From: Oopsacas minuta
Taxonomy: Eukaryota; Porifera; Hexactinellida; Lyssacinosida; Leucopsacidae
Assembly (NCBI GenBank): GCA_024704765.1
Contig: JAKMXF010000011.1
Span: 289,863 to 353,862, forward strand
Length of the DNA stretch: 64,000 nt
Direction: 5' to 3'
Made by a program: the position numbers and the translations under genes. Below the pieces are notes generated by a model. The model saw nothing but the letters and a program-made list of their open reading frames with translations, was not told the origin of the DNA and did not search any database. This document shows, in pieces, positions 1-10,163 of this stretch (within the stretch, counting starts at the first letter, position 1; each line of letters begins with the position of its first letter).

Positions 1-46
1 TTTGAGTAATAAATCTTGATTTACTAATTTTACGAAATCAAGATTT

Positions 47-82
47 CACAGTGTGGCAAAATGGCCATAATGGGGAAATAGG
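47..82 (+). repeat. Left terminal signal of RAG1-like copy 1 (heptamer, 16-bp spacer, block)
   Basis: The outer heptamer CACAGTG is at 47-53, then a 16-bp spacer (54-69), then the block ATGGGGAAATAGG at 70-82. This end lies on the 3' side of the transposase gene. It is identical to the opposite end in the first 13 bases but carries 9 extra bases before the shared block. The left half contains the palindrome ATGGCCAT. No ACAAAAACC-type nonamer is present. Confidence 0.9.
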
Positions 83-365
83 TAAATGAATCTGTATTAT
101 CGCCACAATTATACTTACATATACTAAATCGACACTGTAGATTTCAAAAATACCAATGATTATTTAGTAGCACGACTATAAACCTAGTTATGACGTAATT
201 ACTGACATTTTCTAATTTTTAGCACTTGTAGTTTCATTAGTGAGGATATTATGAAAGTTGATAATACATGCATGTCATGGTCTCTATTCTGCTATTTGAT
301 AACGTACAATTTAAAGACCCTTAATTATGTATGACTATTGGATACACTTATTATCATAAATCATC

Positions 366-2486
366 TCATAGTATACTATTATATAATATTTCTTGGAGGC
401 TATTTGCAACGTCTCTTTTCTTCTTTGCGTGCATCAAACGATTCTGTACTAAGATGGGGTCACTACAACATAACAACCTGACTAAAATATCTCTAACATT
501 ATCAGTGAAAGAAGTTTTTCTTGCAAGATTCTCCCGATACCGCCTTACAAATTTATTGCAGGATTCTAAACATTCCTTAGAGAGATTCTGTAATCCCTTA
601 CCATTATTATAAGCACCTATTAACTGAAACGAATGGGCAAGTAACTTGTGCAAAGATGGAGTGATGCTTGCCCATGGGTACTCAATTAGAATAAATTCGT
701 ACGTTTCTTTGCACAATTCTTGCATTTTGTCACAGTTAATCAAGTCACCACTGTTGAGGAGTCTTAACAAAACAGATAGATTTGTCTGGATCTTCTCTAA
801 TGATATTTTATCTGAAGGATTAATGGAAGAAGTGGCCCACGTCAAAAAGTCTCTCTTATTTAAAAAGCAGTCTCGCGCAATGTTACCAGTGGTTGAAGTG
901 CCGCCCTGGCTTGAAGGGATATCGACACTGAAATTACATCTTTCCTGGAGTATAGCTCGAACCCGTTTCATGGAAAAATTTACTTTCGAGTTTGATGGCG
1001 CCCATACCTTGTGTCCTGCATCAAGATGGTATATCAACAGCATGAACCACCTGAATACACAAAGGTAAGCATGCAAAGGAGATGCAGCTATAATATCGAT
1101 GTTAGAAGTTGGTTGATGCGTAATACCAACACGTTGATTTGATGGGAGTTTCAAGTAATCTTCTTCATCAACCTCTTCAAAAAGTTGCCGAGCGTCGCTA
1201 ATTAGTCTGTTAATAGGGAAACCAGAATGGGCCCATTCTAAACTTTTAATTTGGCTATCCGTTGCAGTACACAGATGACAAGAAGCCCCACCAGCTCCAT
1301 CCAGCAATCCTGCCATCTTGGTATCAAAAAGGGAACGGACTATCTCGACCTGTGCATGGCCTCCAATAAGAGATAACCCATCCTGTATGATATGGTCTGT
1401 TTGAGGATTGACTATTGTATTCATGATAAGCTTTACACTAGAATAATCTTCTTTCAGAGCTATCAGTGCTACTGGCCTAAAGCAGAACGGAGAGTTGGGT
1501 GAGCTGTTATAGAACACGTCATTTCCAAGTGTGTCTGTAATTGATATTACTTTGAATCCGAACAAAATGAAAGTTTTTGTGCTTAATGCAGAATTGTTGC
1601 TTTGTTGGTTATAGGTTTGATGACAACCGGAGCCATCCAATCCATCAGATATCTTAATTTTGAGTGGGTAGTGTGAATCAGGAACTAGGTCTAATGTTGA
1701 AAGCAAGCGTTGAATGGTCAGACTAAGGATGGAATGATAAGAGACGCAAGTCCCAATTGACAATGCTTCGGGGTCTCTGACTATTTCCATTTCATTTATT
1801 AGGCTTATTTCCCTACGATATTGCGAGACAAGTTTATAGGAAGGAAGCTTAACATCACCTTTGAGAATTCTTTTCAGATTCGTGTATTTACTCGCCCCAA
1901 TTTCTAATCTGTCCAATATATAAGCACATTTAGAGATTTGTACTTTGTTCAATACACCGCTAAAAGATCCCTTATCAATTATTTCTCTGCACATGTCTGA
2001 AGTATCACGGTCATAGGATTTATTTGAGACTAATTCTAAAGCTAGAGCGAGTAGTTGTTTAGGCTCAATCTTTTCTCTCTCTGCTAAAAAGTCCACATGC
2101 TCTAAAAGAACACCAAGTCTCGATCTGGAAGTCTTCATGTGACATTCGAGAATATGCTTCCGGGATTCAGTTACAATCTGTTCTGAAAAGTTTCGATTTT
2201 CAGAATCAGTGACTAAAGAAAATTCAGGATCAAGCGATATTCTCTTTCTTGGATTGGATATTGTTAGATGAGTAGGGTGGAAAATCATATTATCCCATGT
2301 TTCAAGATCCTTCCTGCGGTAAGCCTCTCTGGATGTTAGAAGTGATTTAAATTTTAAATGAAGAGTAGCAGTTTCTTCTTCGGATAAATGGTTGTTCTCA
2401 ATAAGTTTCCTAACAGAGACTGTAACACTTCTTCCATTCGAAATATACAAACTATATGCCTCATTGTTGGTGATTAGTACAGACAT
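366..2486 (-). CDS. RAG1-like transposase (intact, 706 codons)
   Basis: DDE transposase that would cut at the CACAGTG ends and join the element to a new site. Counting from the Met at 2486, which aligns with the start of copy 2 (an in-frame Met lies three codons upstream at 2495), the putative catalytic residues are D281 (motif ISDGLDG), D388 (FDTKMAG) and E641 (ECLESCNKF). Zinc ligands are C403/C406 (ASCHLC) and H613/H618 (LHKLLAH). Vertebrate RAG1 has D600, D708, E962, C727/C730 and H937/H942. The D-D and D-E spacings are 107 and 253 residues here against 108 and 254 there. The segment GGTSTTGNIAR resembles the RAG1/Transib MNGNFAR region, and ESCNKFVRRYRENLAR the ESGNKLFRRFRKMNAR helix. 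The first 220 residues show no RING finger. No stops or frameshifts; no introns seen. Confidence 0.92.
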   Translation of the reverse strand: MSVLITNNEAYSLYISNGRSVTVSVRKLIENNHLSEEETATLHLKFKSLLTSREAYRRKDLETWDNMIFHPTHLTISNPRKRISLDPEFSLVTDSENRNFSEQIVTESRKHILECHMKTSRSRLGVLLEHVDFLAEREKIEPKQLLALALELVSNKSYDRDTSDMCREIIDKGSFSGVLNKVQISKCAYILDRLEIGASKYTNLKRILKGDVKLPSYKLVSQYRREISLINEMEIVRDPEALSIGTCVSYHSILSLTIQRLLSTLDLVPDSHYPLKIKISDGLDGSGCHQTYNQQSNNSALSTKTFILFGFKVISITDTLGNDVFYNSSPNSPFCFRPVALIALKEDYSSVKLIMNTIVNPQTDHIIQDGLSLIGGHAQVEIVRSLFDTKMAGLLDGAGGASCHLCTATDSQIKSLEWAHSGFPINRLISDARQLFEEVDEEDYLKLPSNQRVGITHQPTSNIDIIAASPLHAYLCVFRWFMLLIYHLDAGHKVWAPSNSKVNFSMKRVRAILQERCNFSVDIPSSQGGTSTTGNIARDCFLNKRDFLTWATSSINPSDKISLEKIQTNLSVLLRLLNSGDLINCDKMQELCKETYEFILIEYPWASITPSLHKLLAHSFQLIGAYNNGKGLQNLSKECLESCNKFVRRYRENLARKTSFTDNVRDILVRLLCCSDPILVQNRLMHAKKKRDVANSLQEILYNSIL

Positions 2487-2495
2487 GATCCGCAA

Positions 2496-3132
2496 AAGGG
2501 CTACTTTAACATAGAAACATTATGATATATGATTGTAGAGTATTGGAATAACTAATAACCAGCAAAATATAGAATTTTACTGAAAAAATTTAAAACGTAT
2601 GAAAAATATATTTTTCGGATTTTTGTCCGGTCCGGACAATGAATGACGTGATAAATTTTTGGGCAGCTTTTGGCAAGCCTGGAAAGTGATTAAATAGTTG
2701 ACTAAATATAGTAACATTACTTATATATTAATAACGTTTTGTCAAATTTTGTCAAACAAGAGATGCTACACTTCAATCAATGAGAAAAAATTCCAAATTA
2801 TAAGTTTGGGAGGGCCAAACTAGACACCCGGAAAAAAGTACAAATGAATATCTAGACTAACCTATCAATGATTAAATTGTTGTTACAATATAGATTTATT
2901 ATCAGAAGATGTTTTTCACTCTTATATTTAATATTTACATCAAATATGATTACATACATTAGGGCATAGGAATTTGAGGTTTGAAAATATATATTTCTAT
3001 TATTAGAAACACATAACAAAGTTGTGCGTAGTTAGGATTCCTAACTGCTTCTAATGCTGCCAATGATATTTTCGTACTAATTGAACTATGGAGAATTCGA
3101 AAAATGCATTGAAATATGTTTTTTAAAATATG
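2496..3132 (-). promoter_or_regulatory. 5' untranslated/subterminal region of RAG1-like copy 1
   Basis: About 640 bp between the start codon and the 5'-side terminal signal, where the transposase promoter should be. A stretch around 2555-2645, including the words tatagaattt and atttttgtccggt, is recognisably conserved in copy 2 (about 49525-49600). No promoter element could be assigned with confidence. Confidence 0.4.
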
Positions 3133-3159
3133 CCTATTTCCCCATATTGCCACACTGTG
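3133..3159 (-). repeat. Right terminal signal of RAG1-like copy 1 (heptamer, 7-bp spacer, block)
   Basis: Read inward on the minus strand: heptamer CACAGTG (3159-3153), 7-bp spacer TGGCAAT, block ATGGGGAAATAGG (3145-3133). This end lies on the 5' side of the transposase gene. The GAAATAGG core starts 12 bp inside the heptamer here and 21 bp inside it at the left end. Confidence 0.9.
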
Positions 3160-3164
3160 GATTT

Positions 3165-4126
3165 CTTCCTCGAATACTCTCACAACACCAATGCATATTC
3201 CAGTTCAACATATAAAGATTTCTTTCTCGTTTAATATCACAACACCCAGCGTTAGCAGATGAGTTCATAAAATACATAACTCATCCTGAAAGTGTACAGC
3301 AATATAATCACTTATTGACTCGGTATATTCTAAACAGATTGCATTTATATGTTTTAAATTGACAGACTAGAATTGTTATGAAATAATTGACTGGATTTGT
3401 TCTAAACTGATTGACTCGAATTAATCTAAATTTAGATGATCTTCGTCTAGTAACTAGAGGAAGAAAAATGTATCTTCTTTGCAGTCTATTATCAGCTAGT
3501 TATACACTCTCTAGATAATTACTGTAAGTAAATTGTGAAACAATGACAATAATGACAAAATTCGTGCGGTAGACAAATCAGATGCGGGCGGTAGAGCTGA
3601 AATATGTTTCAAATTAACAGTGGCCTAATCTATTGGAAACATCTTGCCTTGTGTAGACAAAAGATTCAAGTACCAGATACGCGATACTCATATACAGACC
3701 TACTCAATTTGAATTTCCGTGATTCACCATCAAAATTTTATCTGCAAAACATTCAGAATAATGATAGTTCAAATGTGATGGTAGTAGTGGCCATGGTCAT
3801 CAAGGTTCCTACGCCACTGTGCTTACATCCGCCGAATAATTTTCTATTTGCTTGCATTGAGTTACATAAAAGAAAATTACACTTCCAGTATTTGTGAATA
3901 GAACCTACTCAAGGTAAAGAAATCCAGGGAATAACTTTAGACTACTAAAATTAAAATTTGATATGGTTAATTCCATGCTAATAATCACGTTTCGAGGAAT
4001 ATTTGGTACTGCATTTAATTGACCAGTAACAAATTGATACTGTACTAATTTGAGTATCACGGTCGGGGCTTTGTGTCCTTCATGGCTGCTGAACTGGCAC
4101 ATTAGGTACCAAGCAAATACCCAGAC
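3165..4126. other. Unassigned AT-rich DNA
   Basis: No coding frame with recognisable homology. Around 3811-3825 the minus strand reads CACAGTGGCGTAGG. Although this contains the heptamer CACAGTG, it resembles the CAGTGGCGTAGC ends of hAT-type elements (compare 63259) rather than the RAG1-like ends. Confidence 0.4.
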
Positions 4127-4160
4127 CAGTGGTTCCTAACCTTGTCCACCCGCGGACTCC
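4127..4160 (+). repeat. hAT-type terminal inverted repeat-like sequence
   Basis: CAGTGGTTCCTAACC followed by GCGGACTCCC resembles the ends of many hAT elements (CAGTGGTTCTCAACC...GCGGACCCC). It lies 0.45 kb before a hAT C-terminal coding fragment on the same strand. No matching right end or 8-bp duplication was found, so the element boundary is uncertain. Confidence 0.45.
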
Positions 4161-4265
4161 CTCACATATTAAATTAGTTTCCTGTTGAACATACCTGCAT
4201 TTGGACAGCATGAATACATGCCACCACAAATGATTCGTTACAGGACAGAGTTAAACGCAGAGTTG
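4160..4265 (+). repeat. Arm 1 of a 105-bp dispersed inverted repeat
   Basis: About 105 bp, including the words cctgttgaacatacctg and ccaccacaaatgatt, recur inverted at 8958-9066 with roughly 85-90% identity by eye. The two arms are 4.7 kb apart and bracket the broken hAT pseudogene, so they may be ends of an older element or two copies of an unrelated repeat. Confidence 0.7.
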
Positions 4266-4584
4266 CATGCGGGCCGGAATTTCGCAACCGCGGCCCGCTA
4301 TTTGAATAAATCCAGCCCCCAGCCCGCAAGAGGACCGCGAATATCTAGAACATTTGTTTCGCCATACAAATCTTAGTGGACCATAGAGAAAACGTATTAA
4401 GAAAGACTATGGGTATTTTAATAAACTAATGAAAGAATTTTAACAGAATCCAGCACGATGGGTTGAATCAATAAATTCTAATGCAGACATATATGTCGGC
4501 GAAAGCAGAGCTCCCCTGGCGGTTATTATAAGTCCGGTATGCGAAAAGTCTCGTTCTGATTGACCAGAACTGGCCGGACAACAG

Positions 4585-4930
4585 ATGACTTGGCGAACTA
4601 GTTTCCCCAAGATGGAGAGACGCGATCATCTATCAATTATCCGAGACAGAGATAGACGAACCACTAAAGAAGAAAACCAAATCTTTGTTTGCATCCATGC
4701 GAGACAACTACCAACCGCCTAAGCATACCCAGGATGCAACACTTACCTTAAAGGAGGAGTGTAAAATCTATCTAGCTGGTGAGGCTACAGTTGACTACGA
4801 TGATGATGATCCTCTAACATATTGGGGGAAATTATTCCTGTACCGCTTCGTTGTTGGTCTGTTGCAGACCGTACAGTGTAGCCAACCATTCTGGGATGTC
4901 TTTTAGCAGATCTCTTTTGAACTTCTTGTC
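4585..4930 (+). pseudogene. hAT transposase C-terminal fragment
   Basis: Plus-strand frames here contain DDDDPLTYWGKL, preceded by LTLKEECKIYL, matching the hAT C-terminal dimerisation region (typically an E-L-YL stretch, then DPL-WW and the LA/IPATSVPSERVFS block). The terminal block is destroyed by frameshift and stop near 4904. Orientation is opposite to the hAT middle part at 4994-5472, so the original gene was rearranged by inversion, or these are two different hAT copies. Confidence 0.6.
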
Positions 4931-4993
4931 CGCTGAAGTGGAGTTAGGTAAGAAACTGAATTACATAAACCCAGGGTCAAGAAAGGTGGCGAT

Positions 4994-5473
4994 CTAATGA
5001 TATTGGGTTATCGAAGTGTAAAACTTCTTTTGCATAAGTAGAATAAAGTGGTCTTTAAGAGCTGCTATTTCAATAATGTCCTGCTCGTCGATGGCTCTCA
5101 TGGCATACAGCTTATAATATGAAGGGATGATAATATTAATTGTCGAATGTCTGCTGTACTGCAGGTTCTCAAAAACATCACTGAACAACTCTGCCAAATC
5201 CCTTACTTCGTCATTCAGGCACTTGTCGACAGCAGCTAGAATTGACAGTCGCCCTCACTCTGTCAGCTTATCTGAAAGTTAATGTAGTTTTTGTCAATGC
5301 TGTGTGAACGGCGGAAGATGGATGTCCACGGACGTGTATTTCCCTCATGTTTGATTGATACAGGCAAAGTTTCTGAATACCTGTAGCCTGTTCATGTATT
5401 TACAGAGAATACATGCAACTTCTTCATATTGTTTAAACTTTGGGCACTGATTCTGGGTTCCTATATATGCATC
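4994..5473 (-). pseudogene. hAT transposase middle fragment
   Basis: Minus-strand frames read LQYSRHSTINIIIPSYYKLY and AALKDHFILLM, typical of the central hAT region in which a V/I-T-L-P-Y segment is followed by LK--F---L--RF. Upstream (5215-5473) several frames preserve short hAT-like blocks such as CPKFKQYEEVA but are broken by stops. The gene continues into 6429-7010 across an inserted MITE. It is non-functional. Confidence 0.65.
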
Positions 5474-6428
5474 CAGGGGCATAGATCCGTGATTTTTCTG
5501 GGGGATGGAGAATTTAAAACTAGCACTTTTCTACATATGACAAATATGAATATGCCATAATTGTAGTCATTAAACTTCCTAACTCGACAAAAAGATAGAC
5601 AATAATAAAAACAGCTAAGAACATAGATCATAGTATACATAATATACTTTATACTTGGTAGTGTGAAAAGAACCAATTGATTTAATATATCTAGATTACA
5701 GTATAAATTATTCGAAGGGACTCTACGAGTGCGAATTATTAATAAGCACGATAGAGATTTTTACAAGTATACATTTAACCGGATTATAACAAGAGTGTTT
5801 GATTTCAATCAAAATCCGAGTTTTATCAAAATATCTTATTAAAATTTAATATTTTGACGTTTGTATTATTTTCTCAAGCTGATTATGTCCATTCTGATAT
5901 CATTATGTATACCTATCGAAAATCTATTCATTTGTACAGTCAGGATCGCTTAGTGTGAACCCCTTCATAATGACTTGGCTTATTACAAATCTTATGTAAG
6001 CCGAAGAATTGGAACCTGAGGAGGTTGTTCATAATGAACAAATGTTCATATTAAGCCGGATGGTTCAGTGAGCTGTCATACAAAATCCGATTAAAATAAA
6101 AAAAAAAAAAGATTAAATTCAAAAAATCCGATTTCTTTGATATTATTAAAAAATCATGGTTTTTATTAACCCTGATTTTACAACATATATTTCAATGAGT
6201 AGATAGGGAATGACATCTCAGATTAATATCTTTGAAAACATACTCGAGAACAGTGAAATTTGAATATAACAAGAGGATAATCTGCTGAAACTCAAAAGAT
6301 TTGAGAGCAAAAATAATGTATACATATCTCAAAAGTTAAAATGTAGGGGGGATGATTACATAGAGCGTCCCCCTAAGCTCATAAGTGGGGGGATATATCC
6401 CCCCATCCCTCCGGGATCTACGTCCCTG
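5474..6428. mobile_element. hAT-type MITE nested in the hAT pseudogene
   Basis: 955-bp non-coding element. The left end reads CAGGGGCATAGATCC (5474) and the inverted right end CAGGGACGTAGATCC (ending 6428), 13 of 15 identical. The flanks are tatgcatc (5466-5473) and tttgcatc (6429-6436), an 8-bp target duplication with one mismatch, as expected for hAT. Removing it joins the two hAT coding halves. It includes a G/C-rich palindromic stretch at about 6345-6415 (runs of G and C, inverted) and a poly-A tract near 6090-6105. Confidence 0.8.
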
Positions 6429-7010
6429 TTTGCATCATTGAAGACAGTGTGCAGACGATGACAAGCGCATTCAATTCTGGGGGCATCACGTAGACCAGCG
6501 ACCATGTTAGACCCTTTCTCCGCTACAACAGGCGCGGAAACGCTGATCAGGCTATATTCTTCAACAATGCGGCTGTAGTGTTCCAAGATATTGTCACCAG
6601 TGTGGGAGCCAGTTCCGAAGTGGTCAAGTGCCAATAGACTGTGCTCAATTTGAAATCATCCGTGATCCAGAATGTGTGTACGTCCAAGTAGCTCAATTTT
6701 CGGTAGTTATCTGTCCAGTTAGTGGTAAACGCAGCTGCGAGGCAGATATCGGCTCAACCAGCGCATCTTTCAGCTTGTTCTGTAGTGTAGTGGCTTTCGA
6801 CAAGCAATGGTGCTGTACAACATTTCGTCCAAAAGGTGTACCTTCGGTGATAGATACCTCAAAACAGCCTCTCTTCGCTCCCAAATCAACAAATGTTTGT
6901 GTAAATTTGCGAAAATCCTCAGACTCTAGAAGTGAAAGCTTTGGTAACCCAATGTACATATCGCCAACTGGGATTCCTTGATTGAACCTGCCTCTTCTTT
7001 AGTTTGCTTG
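6429..7010 (-). pseudogene. hAT transposase N-proximal catalytic fragment
   Basis: Minus-strand frames contain APVVAEKGSNMVAGLRDA followed by ECACHRLHTVFNDA. These match the hAT motif around the second catalytic Asp (usually TD--SNM) and the following C--H motif. The expected Asp reads Glu here (AEKG). A stop or frameshift separates this part from the upstream frame at 6693-6959 (QTFVDLGAKRGCFEVSITEG). The BED-finger start was not found. Dead copy. Confidence 0.7.
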
Positions 7011-8957
7011 AGCTGACAATAGGTTGAAACAAATTACACTTGTGGCTTTATAATACCACCACTGTGATACTGGTAAATCCAAATTTAGATAGTCTTCAGA
7101 GCAAGTTCACTTTTTAATGTTGATTTTCCAGCAATCTTAACAGTGGTTTTTGAAAGCTGGAATTAGTAAAAATTAAGAAGTTAAAAATGAAAAATATTAA
7201 GGTATATATGTAAACATAATTTGTCAATTTGGAGTATTTATAGACTTAACATGTGGAATATCCATGGAGAGTCAGTATGGAAATGATTCCTAATGTTTCT
7301 TATTGTTTACATTAAATCTAGCCACCTCAATTTCTGATGGTATAATGCCAGTATTGTCATCAAATACAATATAAAGGCCATGGATACGTATTTACAACCA
7401 TTGTGCATGCGAAAAGCACTTTGCACATAGCATTGTACACAGCTATGCACATGCAATATACGCACAATGTATTCTAAAATCAGCAAAAATTCATAATTTA
7501 AACAATTTTTGGCATTAATCAGCAAATTTTAATAATGTTGTATAAATTAGCTGAACCTTCGCGACCCCCAGGTGGAAAATGCTTGTTGTAGGGTCTCACG
7601 GTACACATTCAGTTTGAGTGTGTAAATCACATCAAAATGTAAAGCTCATGGTTGCAGCCTTACCCTTGGAGGATAGTTTAACTCATCATGATCTAATAGC
7701 CCAACCAGTTTGTTATACGGATTCAAAATGGGTATGGTTCACCAATGTGCTAGGTGTCCAGGGACCTTTGGTTTACAAACATACTTGAGAGTAAGCTCAG
7801 AGTTACAATCCTTGATAATGGTGAAAATATAGCCTTTCAAACAGTAAATTTCTACCGATCGTACGACTTTGGAAGAATCTATCAAATATCTATCATAATG
7901 TTTGGAAGTTTGACTCAGGAATCAGATAGGTTAACAACACATTAATTTATCTCTAAGAATCAATCTGCATACATAAAAATCTTAAAGATATTCTAAAACC
8001 TAATGAAGCGATTATTATAGTGGATTTTGTAGAAAATTGTAGTTTAATAATTCTAGAGCTGTGCAAGGATTGCATTGGAATAACTCTGAGGCAACAATAC
8101 ATCATTTTGCAATTTATTAGCAAGGAGACGATTGTCAACTATGTAATACAAGTTTCTGCGTCATTAGTGATTGCTAAAACATGTGCAAATCTAGTACATC
8201 ATCAAGATGATTTCGGTTTAGCAGCAGGATGGCATTTCTTGCAACCTCTCATTGGAAAACGCGAGCGATGGCATGGTAGCACTGTAAAGAGAGGAGCTGC
8301 AAATGCAAGCTAAGAGCTAACGTCTGGCCATATTAACTCCTCAACAACATTGCGAATGGTGTTCATTCCATTTAACTAGGGAAACAAATATTTTTAAATT
8401 GCTAAAGGTGGAATTCAATTCAATTCATCAGGAAGAGAGATTCAAAAAGGCTTATAAAATTCAAGGAAGCCGTGGTTTCCATTGTTTGGACCTTGCAAGA
8501 ACTTGTATTAGCCGAGGAGGTAAGATTTTTGCAGGACTTCAGTAAACAAAATATTGCTCAAATAAACACAACTTAGATAAGCAAGAGTGGAAGGGCATAT
8601 CAGCTTTCCCCGACTGATGAAAGTTTATTAATATGAATACAATTTCACAGATATTATTCGTATTGATGAGTAATAAACTTTAGGATTGTTTGTACAACGT
8701 ACACCTTGAATAATGCAAAGATATTGAAATATGTATTTTTATGCATGTTATTAGGGAAGAGGCTTCTATAGGAGAAAGTGAATAATCTTTACAAAGGTAT
8801 CAACTTCCATACCCAGGAATGTAAAAATACTAATTGATTGAGTTCACTATAGTATTTGGAAATTTCTAAACCGGGATTTGAATTCGAACGAACTTCTTTT
8901 ACATACTTACCTTATGTGCTTATAGGGATTCAATTAATTAAAAATGCTATTGAAAAT
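7011..8957. other. Unassigned intergenic/TE-derived DNA
   Basis: No recognisable gene. One 97-codon plus-strand frame (8020-8313) has no features I recognise and no matching exon signals. Base composition is AT-rich like the rest of the window. Confidence 0.4.
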
Positions 8958-9066
8958 TTAGAATCAGCGTTAACTCTGTCCTGTAACCAATCATTTGTGG
9001 TGGCGTGCATTCATGCTTTCCAAATCAGGTATGTTCAACAGGAAACAAATATATTATGTGAAATAT
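8958..9066 (-). repeat. Arm 2 of the 105-bp inverted repeat
   Basis: Inverted partner of 4160-4265. It ends on the sequence ggaaacaaatatattatgtg, corresponding to cacatattaaattagtttcc at the left arm. It lacks the CAGTGGTTCC hAT-like end seen outside the first arm. Confidence 0.7.
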
Positions 9067-10163
9067 AGGAAAAAAAGCTCTAGAAATTCGTATGCAGATT
9101 GTACAAATGCAGAGTGGATTATCAAATGAATAATTATATTCTAAACACAGATATAGACTTTTAAGGATTCATATCTTACTCTATAAAATTACAATTGTTC
9201 AAGTTTAGAACAGCCAATTTCAAAACTATGGTACAGAAACTCCTAATTTCGCTAGAAATACATATACTTTAATGATTAATTTATAGAAAAGTTTAGGGGA
9301 TGACAGAATTATGTCCAACTCTATTAAGGGATTCTAAAACAGAAATGTCCGAAATCGAAAAAACAATATTCATTCTCTATAATAGAGAACCAAATCGAAT
9401 TATAGATTTTCTAATCGAATAAGGTTCAATTCGCTAACATTGAAGGATTATTTTTCCTTAGAGAGATACATAAAGCTGGACTCCTATTTTTACTACAATT
9501 CGGCAGCATGTATAGCCATATTTTAGTAGGATGATAAGTGGAATTTCGTTGTAAGCGGAGTAAATCAAATACTTTCAAGCAATAGGGGTAAAGAATCACT
9601 TAGTAATAACTGAGTTTAGTTATAAAGAGAGTTTACAGTAATGAATAATCAGTGTATCGAAAAAGAGAATAAAATTTAGGTCAAGGAGGTTATATCTCAG
9701 GATTTGGGAAAATATTGACAAATTTTGTAGATTGCAACATACGATAGCAAAGTAAACCTATAAATAACATTTGATGAACCTTTTCCTTTTGAAAACTATT
9801 TGTGCCAAATATCGATATGTATTTAAGGATCGCCGGTTTTGCAAATGTTTAACTGTTCTAGTAAATAAATTTCGAATCATAATACATAAACAAAATAATC
9901 TTGCGATTAATTTCCTTAATCTACAGCAGCATTGTTTTGAATTACTGATTGTAGGATTCAAAATTCAAATTCAAAATATATGCAATATCAGTAGGATGTT
10001 AAGTTATGTACTTAAGTACGCATTTCACTATTAGTGAATACCAATCTTAGTGTATACGACTTAAGTGCATACATATTACTTAAGTACTAAGTATATTTGA
10101 ATTACGACTAGTGAATATGACTGCTGATGATAAATATTCGCATTAAACAAAGATAAAACTTAC
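9067..10163. other. Unassigned DNA downstream of an OGDH exon (intronic on the minus strand)
   Basis: No coding signal recognised. Short palindromic words based on acttaagt recur at about 10005-10100. The next OGDH exon (expected to begin with a segment like FEEFLQRKWSSEKRF) was looked for on the minus strand from 1 to 10163 and not found, so this intron probably extends beyond the window. Confidence 0.4.

Larger units (their letters stand above)
47..3159 (-). mobile_element. RAG1-like (Transib/RAG superfamily) DNA transposon, copy 1, complete
   Basis: Complete cut-and-paste element of 3113 bp. It has one long transposase frame on the minus strand and terminal inverted repeats that start with CACAGTG at both ends. 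It is flanked by an exact 5-bp direct repeat GATTT (42-46 and 3160-3164). Five-bp duplications are typical of Transib, ProtoRAG and RAG-mediated transposition. There is no second long frame, so a RAG2-like partner is absent, as in Transib. The terminal repeats are short (about 36 and 27 bp) and differ in internal spacing. The uninterrupted gene, exact target duplication and matching ends suggest a recent insertion. Identification rests on protein motifs and ends read directly from the sequence; the exact subfamily is not known. Confidence 0.93.

Noticed and set aside
2496-3132. RAG2-like gene beside the RAG1-like transposase
   Set aside because: No frame with Kelch repeats or a PHD finger is present on either strand within the element boundaries.
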